This document shows positions 1 through 7,031 of a DNA stretch of 13,629 nucleotides, piece by piece. The stretch comes from an uncultured Eubacteriales bacterium (lineage in GTDB: Bacteria > Bacillota > Clostridia > UBA1381 > UBA9506), in NCBI GenBank assembly GCA_902478395.1, contig CABSKZ010000047.1, positions 1 to 13,629 on the forward strand. The letters run 5' to 3'. How positions within the stretch are numbered: position 1 is the first letter of the stretch; every line of letters begins with the position of its first letter. The notes beneath the pieces were generated by a model. The model was given only the letters and a program-made list of their open reading frames with translations, had not been told where the DNA came from and searched no databases. The position numbers and the translations under genes were made by a program.

Positions 1-2
1 CC

Positions 3-3000
3 ATTGGGAAGGAAGCGTTCAGCGGATGTGCTTCGCTTATAAAAATAAACATATTAAGCGATACGCTGACCTCTGTTGGCACAAATGCCCTGGCAAATCT
101 CCATAAGGATGTTAAAGTATACGTTAATACAGCATCCGTAAAAACGAAGCTGAGCGGAAAAGGCGTGGCTGCCGACAGCATTATCGTGGAAGCACATAAC
201 CTTTCGGTATCAAATAACGGACAATCACTGGGGTATTTTACAACCTTTACGCAGGCTGCCGAAGCGATTGACGCGGCTTCCGGAAACGGCACGTTTACAA
301 TTCAGGTATTAAAAGATGTGGAGCTTGGAAACAAGCTTCCCTCTAAAGCGTGTATCATCACCGGTTCCGCGAAACTGACGCTAGCCGCTGAACTGGAGTT
401 AAAAAACAATCTGACCTTTGAGGATATCACTCTGGCGGATTCCGCTGTCAGCGTGTACGCTTCAGGCTTTGCTTTCGAACTTGGTGAAAACGTAAAAACT
501 GCCGGAAAAATGAGCCTGTTCGGCGGAAAGAAAACTGGCGAAGCCGCGACGGCGGATATCACGCTTCTGAGCGGTACGGTTCAGAATGTTACAGTTGGCG
601 GAAGCAGTTCCACCGCTAAAATAACAGGAGATGCAACGCTTACAATAGCAAACGGCGCCACGATCAGCGGAAAATCGGACGGCGGCGAACAATATACAGA
701 CGGTCAGTCGTCATTAATTCTCAAAGGCTATGAAACACAAAAGACCGCATTGCCCGGCAGCTTCTCCGGCTTTGAACGGCTTGTGCTCAACGCCTCGAAC
801 TTCTCCCTTGCGTCACTTCCGTTCAGCGCCGTCAATCTGCAAAACAGCAAATTGACTCTGACAGAAGCTGTTACCATCGCCAATCTGGCAGCAGATAAAA
901 CCAGCGTGCTGACACTGACAAAAGGAAAACCACTGACTATTACCAATGCGGTCTATCCCCCAGATGAAGCTAAAATTGCCGTGAAAGTTGCTGGTGAGCT
1001 TGCGGAAAACGACGTTCTCATGAAATCCGCTGCAGAAAGCGTTGTTCCTGGTGCATTTTCCGTTGCCGATATTCCAGAGGGTCTGCATTTCATCAAGGTC
1101 GGAGAAGACCTGAAATTGATCAAATCACTCCCGGTTGACGCATCCGGCGTCACGGTCAGCGCGGCGGGAATCACCTACGGTGACCCGCTCGGCGCTTCCG
1201 AATTGACCGTTGCCGGCGAATTCCAATATGGAGGCGTAACTGTTCCCGGTTCTGTCGCCTGGGCTGATGGCACAGCAATTTTGAACGCGGGAACCCATTC
1301 AGAGGTTACTTGGGTCTTCACGCCTGACGACCCGCTTTATGCTCCTGTGAACGGCACTACTGCAATCGCCGTCGCAAAACGCGCGGTTACCGTTACACCA
1401 TCCGAGGGACAGAAAAAGGAATATGGACAGGCGGATCCCACGTTTACCTATACTGTGGACGGTCTTCCGGAAAACATGTCGCTGACCGGCACACTTGCAC
1501 GGGAACCGGGTGAAAACGCCGGAAATTATAAGCTGCTTGCAGGAACATTTACAAACGAAAACAATACAAACTATGAAATTACCTTCACACCGGATATCCT
1601 GTTCACGGTTGAAAAGGCAGCTCCATCGGTCCAGATTCAGACGCTCCCGACAGCACAGCAGGCTGGAAAGACCGTCGCGCTTACCATCCAGATTGGAAAT
1701 CCTCATGACAGCTCGCTGACAGATGGACTCCCTGCCGCGAATGAGGTTACGGCAACAGCGGACACAGGAACCGTCAGCGCGGTTGAGAAAACAGACGGTG
1801 TTTACACCGCAACCCTCACCATCCCGGCAGAAGCGGAAAACAACACCCGCATCAGCCTCCATGTCGCGGTTGCGGAAACCGCCAACTATTTGGAACAGTC
1901 CACCGATACCAGCGTACTGGTAACTGACAAGATTCCGTCCGCTATGGATATAACCCTGCCAGCAACCCCGGCTGTTTACGGCACGCCATCTGTCATACAG
2001 GCAGCCGTGAAAGCATTCGATAGCACCACCGCAGAAACCCCGTCTGGAGCTATCATGGTCTATCTCGGAACGGACAACACCGGAACGAAGCTGGCGGAAT
2101 ATACCATCGGCGAAGAAAAAGACATCCCCCTCGACCAGGCGGTTCTCGGTGCGGGCACGCATACCATCTATGTGGAATATGCAGGAGATGAACATTTTGC
2201 CCCGACCTACCAGACCGCTACCCTGACCGTAGCCAAAAAGGATTTGACCATAAAACCGGAGAATGTCAGCATTTACCGGAAGGATGCCCTGCCGGAGGAT
2301 GAAGACCTCGGCATTGTCTACACCGGCTTTATTGACGGAGAGGACCAATTTACCCAGGGCGTTCTGGACGTAACGGTACCCTTCACCGCATCCATTGACC
2401 GTACGATAGACACCTCGAAAACCGGCACATACCCCATTGCGCTGCACGGTGAGGCTACCGCACACAACTATAACATCATCAAAGAGGACGGAACGCTGAA
2501 GGTCGTCAACTCCAGCAGTTCCTCCTCCCGGACCCGTTACACACTGTCGGTTTCAGCCAAAACCGGGGGAACCATCTCCCCAAGCGGCACGATGCAGGTT
2601 CCGGCGGGAGAAACAAGAACCTTTACGATTACGCCGAAAACAGGTTATGTCATTGACGATGTCATCGTCAACGGAAAATCGGTCGGTGCAGTCAGCAAAT
2701 ATACCTATAAGCAGAACAAAACTGGCAGCATCATTGCGTCGTTTAGAAAATCGGGCGATGAGGACCCGGCCGATACGACCTATAAGGATATCAAAGGCCA
2801 TTGGGCAGAGGACGATATTCTTTTCGTGACAGAACGCGGTTTGTTCAACGGCATTGAAAAAGGAAAGTTTGCACCGGAAGCAAAAATCACACGGGGTATG
2901 GTTGTAACTGTGCTCGGCCGGATGGAAGACGTCAGCGCAAGCGGTTCCAAATCCACATTTGACGATGTACCACGCGACAGCTACTATTCTGCATATATCG

Positions 3001-3323
3001 CATGGGCCGCAAAGAACGACATCGTCTATGGTATGGATGATAATCTGTTTGACCCGGACCGCGCCATCTCGCGTGAAGAAATGGCCGTTATCTTCTCCCG
3101 GTATATGGATTATAAAGACATCGACCCGGATTACATTTATGAAGCAATCGACTTTGCCGACAATGGAAAGATTGCCTCCTGGGCGAAAACCGAGGTGCGC
3201 AAAATGCAGCGCGCTGGCATCATCAAAGGGAAGGACAACAATCGCTTCGACCCGCAGGGAACTGGAACACGCGCGGAATTTGCAGCGCTTATCAGACGGT
3301 TGATTGACAATCAAGACCTGTAA
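3..3323 (+). CDS. SLH-domain cell-surface protein with BspA-type LRR and Ig-like/MBG domains (5' partial)
   Basis: Surface protein cut by the left edge; 1106 residues are visible and the frame stays open to base 3, so the GTG at 165 is not the real start. Visible residues 1-10 (IGKEAFSGCA) are a BspA-type leucine-rich repeat. A beta-rich stretch follows (about 60-380), then several Ig-like/MBG-type modules (about 375-830; GITYGDPLGASEL and KKEYGQADPTFTYTVDG are typical). Next come a Ser-rich linker (about 837-842) and an InlB-B-repeat-like module (about 846-916, with GGTISPSG and KTGYVIDDVIVNG). Three SLH domains close the chain (about 927-974, 986-1037, 1050-1103), with ITRG, SREE and TRAE motifs at the position of the wall-binding ITRAE motif. 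SLH trios bind pyruvylated secondary cell-wall polysaccharide, so the protein is probably anchored non-covalently outside the cell. BspA repeats often mediate adhesion; the ligand here is unknown. The signal peptide must lie upstream of the window. Confidence 0.93.
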   Translation: MGKEAFSGCASLIKINILSDTLTSVGTNALANLHKDVKVYVNTASVKTKLSGKGVAADSIIVEAHNLSVSNNGQSLGYFTTFTQAAEAIDAASGNGTFTIQVLKDVELGNKLPSKACIITGSAKLTLAAELELKNNLTFEDITLADSAVSVYASGFAFELGENVKTAGKMSLFGGKKTGEAATADITLLSGTVQNVTVGGSSSTAKITGDATLTIANGATISGKSDGGEQYTDGQSSLILKGYETQKTALPGSFSGFERLVLNASNFSLASLPFSAVNLQNSKLTLTEAVTIANLAADKTSVLTLTKGKPLTITNAVYPPDEAKIAVKVAGELAENDVLMKSAAESVVPGAFSVADIPEGLHFIKVGEDLKLIKSLPVDASGVTVSAAGITYGDPLGASELTVAGEFQYGGVTVPGSVAWADGTAILNAGTHSEVTWVFTPDDPLYAPVNGTTAIAVAKRAVTVTPSEGQKKEYGQADPTFTYTVDGLPENMSLTGTLAREPGENAGNYKLLAGTFTNENNTNYEITFTPDILFTVEKAAPSVQIQTLPTAQQAGKTVALTIQIGNPHDSSLTDGLPAANEVTATADTGTVSAVEKTDGVYTATLTIPAEAENNTRISLHVAVAETANYLEQSTDTSVLVTDKIPSAMDITLPATPAVYGTPSVIQAAVKAFDSTTAETPSGAIMVYLGTDNTGTKLAEYTIGEEKDIPLDQAVLGAGTHTIYVEYAGDEHFAPTYQTATLTVAKKDLTIKPENVSIYRKDALPEDEDLGIVYTGFIDGEDQFTQGVLDVTVPFTASIDRTIDTSKTGTYPIALHGEATAHNYNIIKEDGTLKVVNSSSSSSRTRYTLSVSAKTGGTISPSGTMQVPAGETRTFTITPKTGYVIDDVIVNGKSVGAVSKYTYKQNKTGSIIASFRKSGDEDPADTTYKDIKGHWAEDDILFVTERGLFNGIEKGKFAPEAKITRGMVVTVLGRMEDVSASGSKSTFDDVPRDSYYSAYIAWAAKNDIVYGMDDNLFDPDRAISREEMAVIFSRYMDYKDIDPDYIYEAIDFADNGKIASWAKTEVRKMQRAGIIKGKDNNRFDPQGTGTRAEFAALIRRLIDNQDL

Positions 3324-3337
3324 AAGCCGTTATTTAG

Positions 3338-3379
3338 AAAAAAGCGGCCAGGAAGGAGAAAAGCCTCCTTCCTGGCCGC
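3338..3379 (-). terminator. Rho-independent terminator, minus strand
   Basis: A perfect 15-bp GC-rich stem pairs 3344-3358 with 3365-3379 around a 6-base loop. Read on the minus strand it is followed at once by six T (3343-3338). The plus-strand side has no T-run (AACAACATC), so it best serves leftward transcription. It may still help stop the SLH transcript, which ends 20 bases before it. Confidence 0.85.
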
Positions 3380-3526
3380 AACAACATCATACTCACAATT
3401 CCAGGAGCTTGCCTCCGTGTAGCCCCTGGATTCAAATATAATCTCGCTGGTATGCCTTGCCTCCGCAGATGGCCGGGTTCCTATTTTCAGAATGCGGCGG
3501 TATATCACCTTCCGCACAGCGAGGCA

Positions 3527-3588
3527 AAAAAGATTTTCATCCTGAAGGGCACGCGTGCCGTGCAATATCCCTTCAATAAAATCTTTTT
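3527..3588 (-). other. Long two-part stem-loop
   Basis: An outer 11-bp stem pairs 3527-3537 with 3578-3588 (AAAAAGATTTT / AAAATCTTTTT). After a small internal loop, an inner 7-bp stem pairs 3543-3549 with 3569-3575 (TGAAGGG / CCCTTCA). The apical part holds the palindrome GGCACGCGTGCC. Read on the minus strand, the outer 3' arm ends in a run of T, so a weak terminator is possible. An RNA structural element is the alternative. Confidence 0.5.
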
Positions 3589-3607
3589 ATAATTTAAAAG
3601 ATGCAGG

Positions 3608-3647
3608 AACCAGCCGCTGTCCTCATAGTAAGGGACAGCGGCTGGTT
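3608..3647 (-). terminator. Probable terminator hairpin after the alcohol dehydrogenase gene
   Basis: A perfect 15-bp stem pairs 3608-3622 with 3633-3647 around a 10-base loop, starting 16 bases after the dehydrogenase stop codon in the minus direction. It lacks a clean T-run directly after the stem (TT, then CCTGCATCTTTT), so termination may be partial and some transcripts may read on to the stronger signal at 3338-3379. Confidence 0.6.
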
Positions 3648-3662
3648 TCATTCTGTGCGGCC

Positions 3663-4841
3663 TTACCGCGCCATTGTATAAATTTTCTCCATATCTTCCA
3701 TAGCGAGTTTTCGAAAATTCCCAATCGTCCTGGTAATTCCAAAACTGCATTTATAAGCCAGTTCATGAAGTTGTTCTCCTGTCACGTCAACACCCATCTC
3801 ATGGATGGAGGTGGGCATTCCGATGGAACGGTAAAACGCCTCCATTGCTTCAATTCCTTTGTCGGCAAGCTCTTCCGCAGAATACCCTCCCGGTTCGACA
3901 CCCATGACATTGACCGCAAACTGTGCAAACCGCTGAACGTCCTCCCGATACACATACCGCGCCCAGCTTCCCCAGACAGCGGCAAGCCCGGCGCCGTGTG
4001 CCACATCGAACATGCCGCCAAGCTCATGCTCCAATTGATGGCTCGCCCAGTCTCCCGCCACGCCGCAGCCAGTCAACCCGTTGTGGGAAAGGCTGCCCGC
4101 CCACATCACCTCAGCACGCGCGTTGTAATCGTCCGGCCTTTCCACCAGAATCTTCGCGTTATGTATCACCGTGCGCATAAGGCCTTCTGCAATCTGGTCC
4201 GTCAGCTCCGCATTCATGTCCGTTGTAAAATAGCGTTCCATCGTATGCATCAGAATATCCGCGCACCCGCACGCCGTTTGATATGCCGGAAGCGTATATG
4301 TCAGTTCTGGATTCATGACCGCAAACCGGCACCGGCACAAATCGGAATTACACCCGCGTTTCAGCCAGCCGTCCTCGTTAGTGATAACGGAGGAATCGCT
4401 CATTTCACTGCCGGCTGCGGCAATGGTCACCACCGCACCAATAGGCGCACAGGCTTTCGGGACAGCCTTCTTCGCGTAGAAGTCCCACACATCGCAATCA
4501 TTCGCCAGTCCGTATCCGATGGCTTTCGCGGAATCGATGACGCTCCCGCCGCCTACCGCAAGTATGAAATCCACACCCTCTTGCCTGCACAGCGCGATTC
4601 CCTCATATACCTTGGACAACCGCGGGTTTGGAACCACCCCTCCAAGGCTTACATACGAAACGCCGTTCTCCCGAAGGGAATCTTCTATTCTTTCCAGCAA
4701 TCCGGAACGCTTTACGCTCCCTCCGCCATAATGGAGCAAAACCTTTTGGCATCCCTGCTCCTTCACCAGCCGTCCCGTCTCCGCCTCCGCATTCTTTCCG
4801 AATATGACACGAGTCGGGGTATAATACACAAAATTTTTCAT
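3663..4841 (-). CDS. Iron-containing (group III) alcohol dehydrogenase, butanol-dehydrogenase-like
   Basis: NAD(P)H-dependent alcohol dehydrogenase of the Fe-ADH family, reducing aldehydes to alcohols (or the reverse) in the cytoplasm. At 392 residues it has normal family length. The N-terminal Rossmann-like half carries the nucleotide-binding GGGS (97-100, within AVGGGSVIDSAKAIGYG). The all-helical C-terminal half carries the expected metal ligands D195, H199, H268 and H282, in CADILMHTMERYF, ASHQLEHELGGMF and VAHGAG. The start is set at the ATG at 4841, 8 bases after AAAGGAG (4856-4850); the GTG at 4850 overlaps that site and cannot be its start. It is the second gene of an operon: the upstream GNAT gene stops at 4857, so its stop codon touches this ribosome binding site and translational coupling is likely. 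Resemblance is closest to the BdhA/YugJ-type butanol dehydrogenases. The physiological aldehyde cannot be told from sequence. Confidence 0.93.
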   Translation of the reverse strand: MKNFVYYTPTRVIFGKNAEAETGRLVKEQGCQKVLLHYGGGSVKRSGLLERIEDSLRENGVSYVSLGGVVPNPRLSKVYEGIALCRQEGVDFILAVGGGSVIDSAKAIGYGLANDCDVWDFYAKKAVPKACAPIGAVVTIAAAGSEMSDSSVITNEDGWLKRGCNSDLCRCRFAVMNPELTYTLPAYQTACGCADILMHTMERYFTTDMNAELTDQIAEGLMRTVIHNAKILVERPDDYNARAEVMWAGSLSHNGLTGCGVAGDWASHQLEHELGGMFDVAHGAGLAAVWGSWARYVYREDVQRFAQFAVNVMGVEPGGYSAEELADKGIEAMEAFYRSIGMPTSIHEMGVDVTGEQLHELAYKCSFGITRTIGNFRKLAMEDMEKIYTMAR

Positions 4842-4856
4842 CACAAACACTCCTTT

Positions 4857-5417
4857 TTACACTTCCCGCACCATGCGGTAATACCGATGACCCTGCATCT
4901 CGAACATGGTGCCGCCGTCCACAAAACCGAGCTTTTCATACAGCCGCTTCACGCCGTCCTTTTTTTCGTCGACAAGCAGCGACAGCCTGCGGAATCCGCG
5001 TTGCTGCGTTTCCTCCGCAGCCGCGTCAATCAGCAGCTTAGCAATTCCTTTCCCGCGCGCTTCTTTTGTGACCGCAACGGAGTCAATATAAATCTCCCCC
5101 GCTTCACATTCAATTGGCAGTTTGTCCGGCTTCCCCAAGACGCGGAGATGTTCCTTCACCGGAATATCCTGTGTTTCCAACATATCGAGTGAATAAATCA
5201 GAATCATTCCGGCAACGCTTTCTCCATCGACCGCCGAAAGGCAATTTCGGTAGGAAAACCGGTTTTCCTCCATGCGGACAAACGTTTCCAGCACCTTTAC
5301 CGCTGTGTCCATATCCTCCATACCAGTAAACAGGCAGGCCAAATCTTCAATCGCCTCCGCAATTAATTCAGCTATTGCCCGGCTGTCCTTTTTTTCTGAT
5401 TTTCTGACGGTAATCAT
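4857..5417 (-). CDS. GNAT-family N-acetyltransferase
   Basis: Transfers an acetyl group from acetyl-CoA to an amine on a small molecule or protein; the acceptor is unknown. At 186 residues the length is usual for a single GNAT domain. Motif A is at 111-130 (beta strand IYIDSVAV, then RGKGIA at 121-126, the Q/R-x-x-G-x-G/A pyrophosphate loop). Motif B is at about 145-166 (LSLLVDEKKDGVKRLYEKLGF, where the Y-E-K-L-G-F segment is the usual CoA-side helix and strand). Residues 22-60 are more divergent, as expected for the acceptor side. The ATG at 5417 is preceded by AGGAGAGGAG at good spacing. It is the first gene of a two-gene operon with the alcohol dehydrogenase and is read from the promoter at 5458-5486. 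Its partner suggests a link to aldehyde or alcohol stress, but that is only context. Confidence 0.9.
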   Translation of the reverse strand: MITVRKSEKKDSRAIAELIAEAIEDLACLFTGMEDMDTAVKVLETFVRMEENRFSYRNCLSAVDGESVAGMILIYSLDMLETQDIPVKEHLRVLGKPDKLPIECEAGEIYIDSVAVTKEARGKGIAKLLIDAAAEETQQRGFRRLSLLVDEKKDGVKRLYEKLGFVDGGTMFEMQGHRYYRMVREV

Positions 5418-5457
5418 ATTCTCCTCTCCTTACGGAATTTTCAAAATCATTTGCTTC

Positions 5458-5486
5458 ATTGTACCATAATCCGGCGAAATTGTAAA
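5458..5486 (-). promoter_or_regulatory. Sigma-A-type promoter of the GNAT-alcohol dehydrogenase operon
   Basis: On the minus strand, TTTACA (5486-5481) is separated by exactly 17 bases from TACAAT (5463-5458), with a TG directly before the -10 in the extended position (TGGTACAAT). Both boxes match 5 of 6 consensus bases. The predicted transcript start is about 34 bases before the ATG at 5417. Confidence 0.75.
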
Positions 5487-5531
5487 TAAAACTACGTCTT
5501 TTCGGTTAGGATAACCGGATAAGGTCCAATT

Positions 5532-5560
5532 TTTTCATAAAAAGTATAGATTTTTATAAA
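5532..5560 (+). promoter_or_regulatory. Possible sigma-A promoter for efp
   Basis: TTTTCA (5532-5537), 17 bases, then TATAAA (5555-5560), giving a leader of about 150 bases. A second candidate nearby is TTGCTT (5567-5572), 17 bases, TAAACT (5590-5595). The surrounding DNA is very AT-rich, so chance matches are likely. Confidence 0.35.
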
Positions 5561-5718
5561 TAGTACTTGCTTTTTTCTCTCATTTATTTTAAACTATATA
5601 TGGGAAATTGCCAACAGAGGCTTTGTTTCTCGGAAGCAGGCCGCCTGTTGCACGGTAAATTTTAGGTCGTTTTCATTGAAATTTATCGGATAGAAAACAA
5701 ATTAAGTGGAGGTACTGT

Positions 5719-6276
5719 ATGATATCAGCAGGTGAATTCAGAAATGGTATAACATTCGAACTGGAGGGCAACGTCTACCAGGTCGTGGAGTTTCAGCACG
5801 TGAAGCCCGGCAAGGGCGCCGCGTTTGTCCGTACAAAGCTGAAAAATGTTATCACCGGCGGCGTCGTGGAAAAAACCTTCCGCCCGACGGAAAAAATGCC
5901 GAAGGCGCATATCGAAAGAAAGAACATGGCGTATTCCTACAACGACGGCGATTTATATTATTTCATGGACAATGAAACATTTGACATGCTTCCCCTCTCG
6001 CAGGATCAACTGGGCGATGCCCTGAAGTTCGTAACCGAAAACATGAATGTTACGGTTCTCTCCTACAAGGGCAGTGTGTTTGGCGTGGAGCCGCCGACGT
6101 TCGTTGAGTTAAAGGTAACAGAAACAGAACCGGGCTTTAAAGGCGACACTTCCACCGGCGCGACGAAACCGGCAACGCTGGAAACCGGTGCGACCATCAA
6201 CGTTCCCCTGTTTGTGGACCAGGGCGACACCATTCGGGTTGATACCAGGACCGGGGAATACATGGAGCGCGTTTAA
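5719..6276 (+). CDS. efp: Translation elongation factor P
   Basis: EF-P binds ribosomes stalled on consecutive prolines, between the P and E sites, and stimulates peptide bond formation. At 185 residues it has the standard length and three beta-barrel domains: a KOW-like N domain (about 1-63), a central OB domain (about 67-125) and a C-terminal OB domain (about 129-185, ending TIRVDTRTGEYMERV, the EF-P signature region). The loop HVKPGKGAAFVR places lysine 32 at the tip, the residue that is post-translationally modified in many bacteria; no modification enzyme is encoded in the window. GGAGG at 5708-5712 lies 6 bases before the ATG. It is followed after about 60 bases by the zinc-ribbon gene with no terminator between, so the two are probably co-transcribed. 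Confidence 0.98.
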   Translation: MISAGEFRNGITFELEGNVYQVVEFQHVKPGKGAAFVRTKLKNVITGGVVEKTFRPTEKMPKAHIERKNMAYSYNDGDLYYFMDNETFDMLPLSQDQLGDALKFVTENMNVTVLSYKGSVFGVEPPTFVELKVTETEPGFKGDTSTGATKPATLETGATINVPLFVDQGDTIRVDTRTGEYMERV

Positions 6277-6301
6277 CCACCACATTTGTCCCCATTGACA
6301 G

Positions 6302-6337
6302 AAAGGAGTGGGCAGAGGGACCTGCCCGGCACAGAAT
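6302..6337 (+). promoter_or_regulatory. Ribosome binding site separated from its ATG by a hairpin
   Basis: AAAGGAG lies at 6302-6308, but the best start codon (ATG 6338) is 29 bases further on, too far for normal initiation. Between them a perfect 6-bp GC-rich hairpin, GGGCAG (6310-6315) with CTGCCC (6322-6327) and a 6-base loop, would fold out 18 bases and leave an effective spacing of about 11. This arrangement decides the start choice and may make translation depend on RNA structure. Confidence 0.5.
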
Positions 6338-6805
6338 ATGGGTTATTTGACAGAGAAGGTTGCTTATCTCCGCGGCTTAGCGGAAGGCTTAAAGGTTGAT
6401 GAACAGACCAACGAAGGAAAAATGATCGTTAAGATTTTAGACATTTTGGAGGAACTCTCTTCCAATTTTGAGGATTTAAGCAGTGAAGTGTTGGAGGGCG
6501 AAGCCCGCATCGATGAACTGGAGTCCTTCGCGGATGATATGATGGAGGAACTCGGCGGCTGCTCCTGCGGCGACGACTGCTCCTGCCACGGCGAAGACGA
6601 CGATGAGGACGATTTCTTCAGCGATTTGGACGATGAGGACTTGGAAGACTTCGAGTTCTATGAAGTTGTTTGCCCGCACTGTAATGAGAAGGTTTATTTT
6701 GACGAGGATATGATTAAAGACGACCATCTCGCCTGCCCGAACTGCAAAAAAGAGATTGAAATTGAGTTCGAGGAAGATGATGACAAAAACGGTGGGGATG
6801 AGTAA
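6338..6805 (+). CDS. CD1247-type acidic zinc-ribbon protein downstream of efp
   Basis: Uncharacterised cytoplasmic protein of 155 residues. The N-terminal segment (MGYLTEKVAYLRGLAEGLKV, residues 1-20) matches my memory of the Clostridial family named after its CD1247 N-terminal domain; it is predicted helical to about residue 72. A Cys-rich patch (C75, C77, C81, C83, H84) is followed by a very acidic stretch (85-109, mostly D and E). A zinc ribbon comes next, with CPHC at 112-115 and CPNC at 133-136, and then an acidic tail. The start is placed at ATG 6338 because the family begins MGYL; the in-frame GTG at 6308 lies inside the Shine-Dalgarno sequence. It is probably co-transcribed with efp and ends before the terminator at 6842-6873. 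Such proteins are sometimes labelled AraC-type regulators, but no AraC helix-turn-helix is visible here. The function is unknown; the zinc ribbon and the efp neighbour allow, but do not show, a role near translation or transcription. Confidence 0.85.
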   Translation: MGYLTEKVAYLRGLAEGLKVDEQTNEGKMIVKILDILEELSSNFEDLSSEVLEGEARIDELESFADDMMEELGGCSCGDDCSCHGEDDDEDDFFSDLDDEDLEDFEFYEVVCPHCNEKVYFDEDMIKDDHLACPNCKKEIEIEFEEDDDKNGGDE

Positions 6806-6841
6806 ACGCCCGACTGCTTTCGTGCGGGAATAGTGCAGATG

Positions 6842-6873
6842 AAACCGCCTGGACATACGTCCGGGCGGTTTTT
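6842..6873 (+). terminator. Rho-independent terminator of the efp operon
   Basis: The stem pairs AAACCGCC (6842-6849) with GGCGGTTT (6864-6871), one T-G wobble, and GGAC (6851-6854) with GTCC (6859-6862), around an ATAC loop. Five T run from 6869 to 6873. It lies 36 bases after the zinc-ribbon stop codon. Confidence 0.92.
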
Positions 6874-6933
6874 AAAAATCTGGAAACTGCGGGACAAACC
6901 CGTTTTTGTTTTGCTTCCAGACAGTCCAGAGGC

Positions 6934-6963
6934 TTGCCGGTATCAACACTTCCCCAATATAGT
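6934..6963 (+). promoter_or_regulatory. Possible promoter for the SLOG-protein gene
   Basis: TTGCCG (6934-6939), an 18-base spacer, then TATAGT (6958-6963), about 70 bases before the ATG at 7032. It sits after the efp-operon terminator, where a new promoter is needed. Both boxes are imperfect. Confidence 0.4.
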
Positions 6964-7031
6964 GCGGAATTGCATGCTTTTCAACGCTTTCCACCAAATA
7001 TCGGCATCCTATTTAAAAGGAGTGATACAGG

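Larger units (their letters stand above)
3324..3662. other. Gene-free interval with several hairpins
   Basis: No convincing coding frame is present. The interval lies between two convergent genes, the SLH protein (+) and the alcohol dehydrogenase (-). It holds two long perfect stems at its ends (3344-3379 and 3608-3647), a long two-part hairpin (3527-3588), smaller stems (3493-3516 and 3400-3430), and a 10-base direct repeat CTTGCCTCCG at 3408-3417 and 3456-3465. It could be the structured 3' untranslated region of the dehydrogenase mRNA or carry a minus-strand small RNA. No known RNA family was recognised. Confidence 0.6.
5418..5718. promoter_or_regulatory. Divergent promoter region between the GNAT operon and efp
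   Basis: A gene-free interval of about 300 bases, AT-rich in the middle (5520-5610). It drives two divergent transcripts. The left half holds the minus-strand promoter at 5458-5486. The right half holds a possible efp promoter and an efp leader with a stem-loop (CAACAG 5612-5617 with CTGTTG 5645-5650). No coding frame is convincing here. Confidence 0.7.

Noticed and set aside
1299..2465. 388-residue minus-strand open frame under the SLH protein
   Set aside because: Cys/Arg-rich product without recognisable domains, fully opposite a real coding frame.
2553..3314. 253-residue minus-strand open frame
   Set aside because: Mirror of the SLH-domain coding region; no domain and no initiation signal.
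3400..3465. CRISPR-like or mobile-element repeat from the repeated CTTGCCTCCG
   Set aside because: Only two copies of 10 bases, no regular spacing series, no transposase or cas gene nearby.
3338..3600. Known large bacterial SRP RNA, 6S RNA or RNase P RNA
   Set aside because: The core sequences I know for these RNAs (for example the SRP tetraloop region) are not present, and the 5' and 3' ends do not pair as in 6S RNA.
3555..5192. 545-residue plus-strand open frame
   Set aside because: It is antisense to the well-supported alcohol dehydrogenase and part of the GNAT gene. Its composition (His/Arg/Pro-rich) and lack of a ribosome binding site mark it as a shadow frame.
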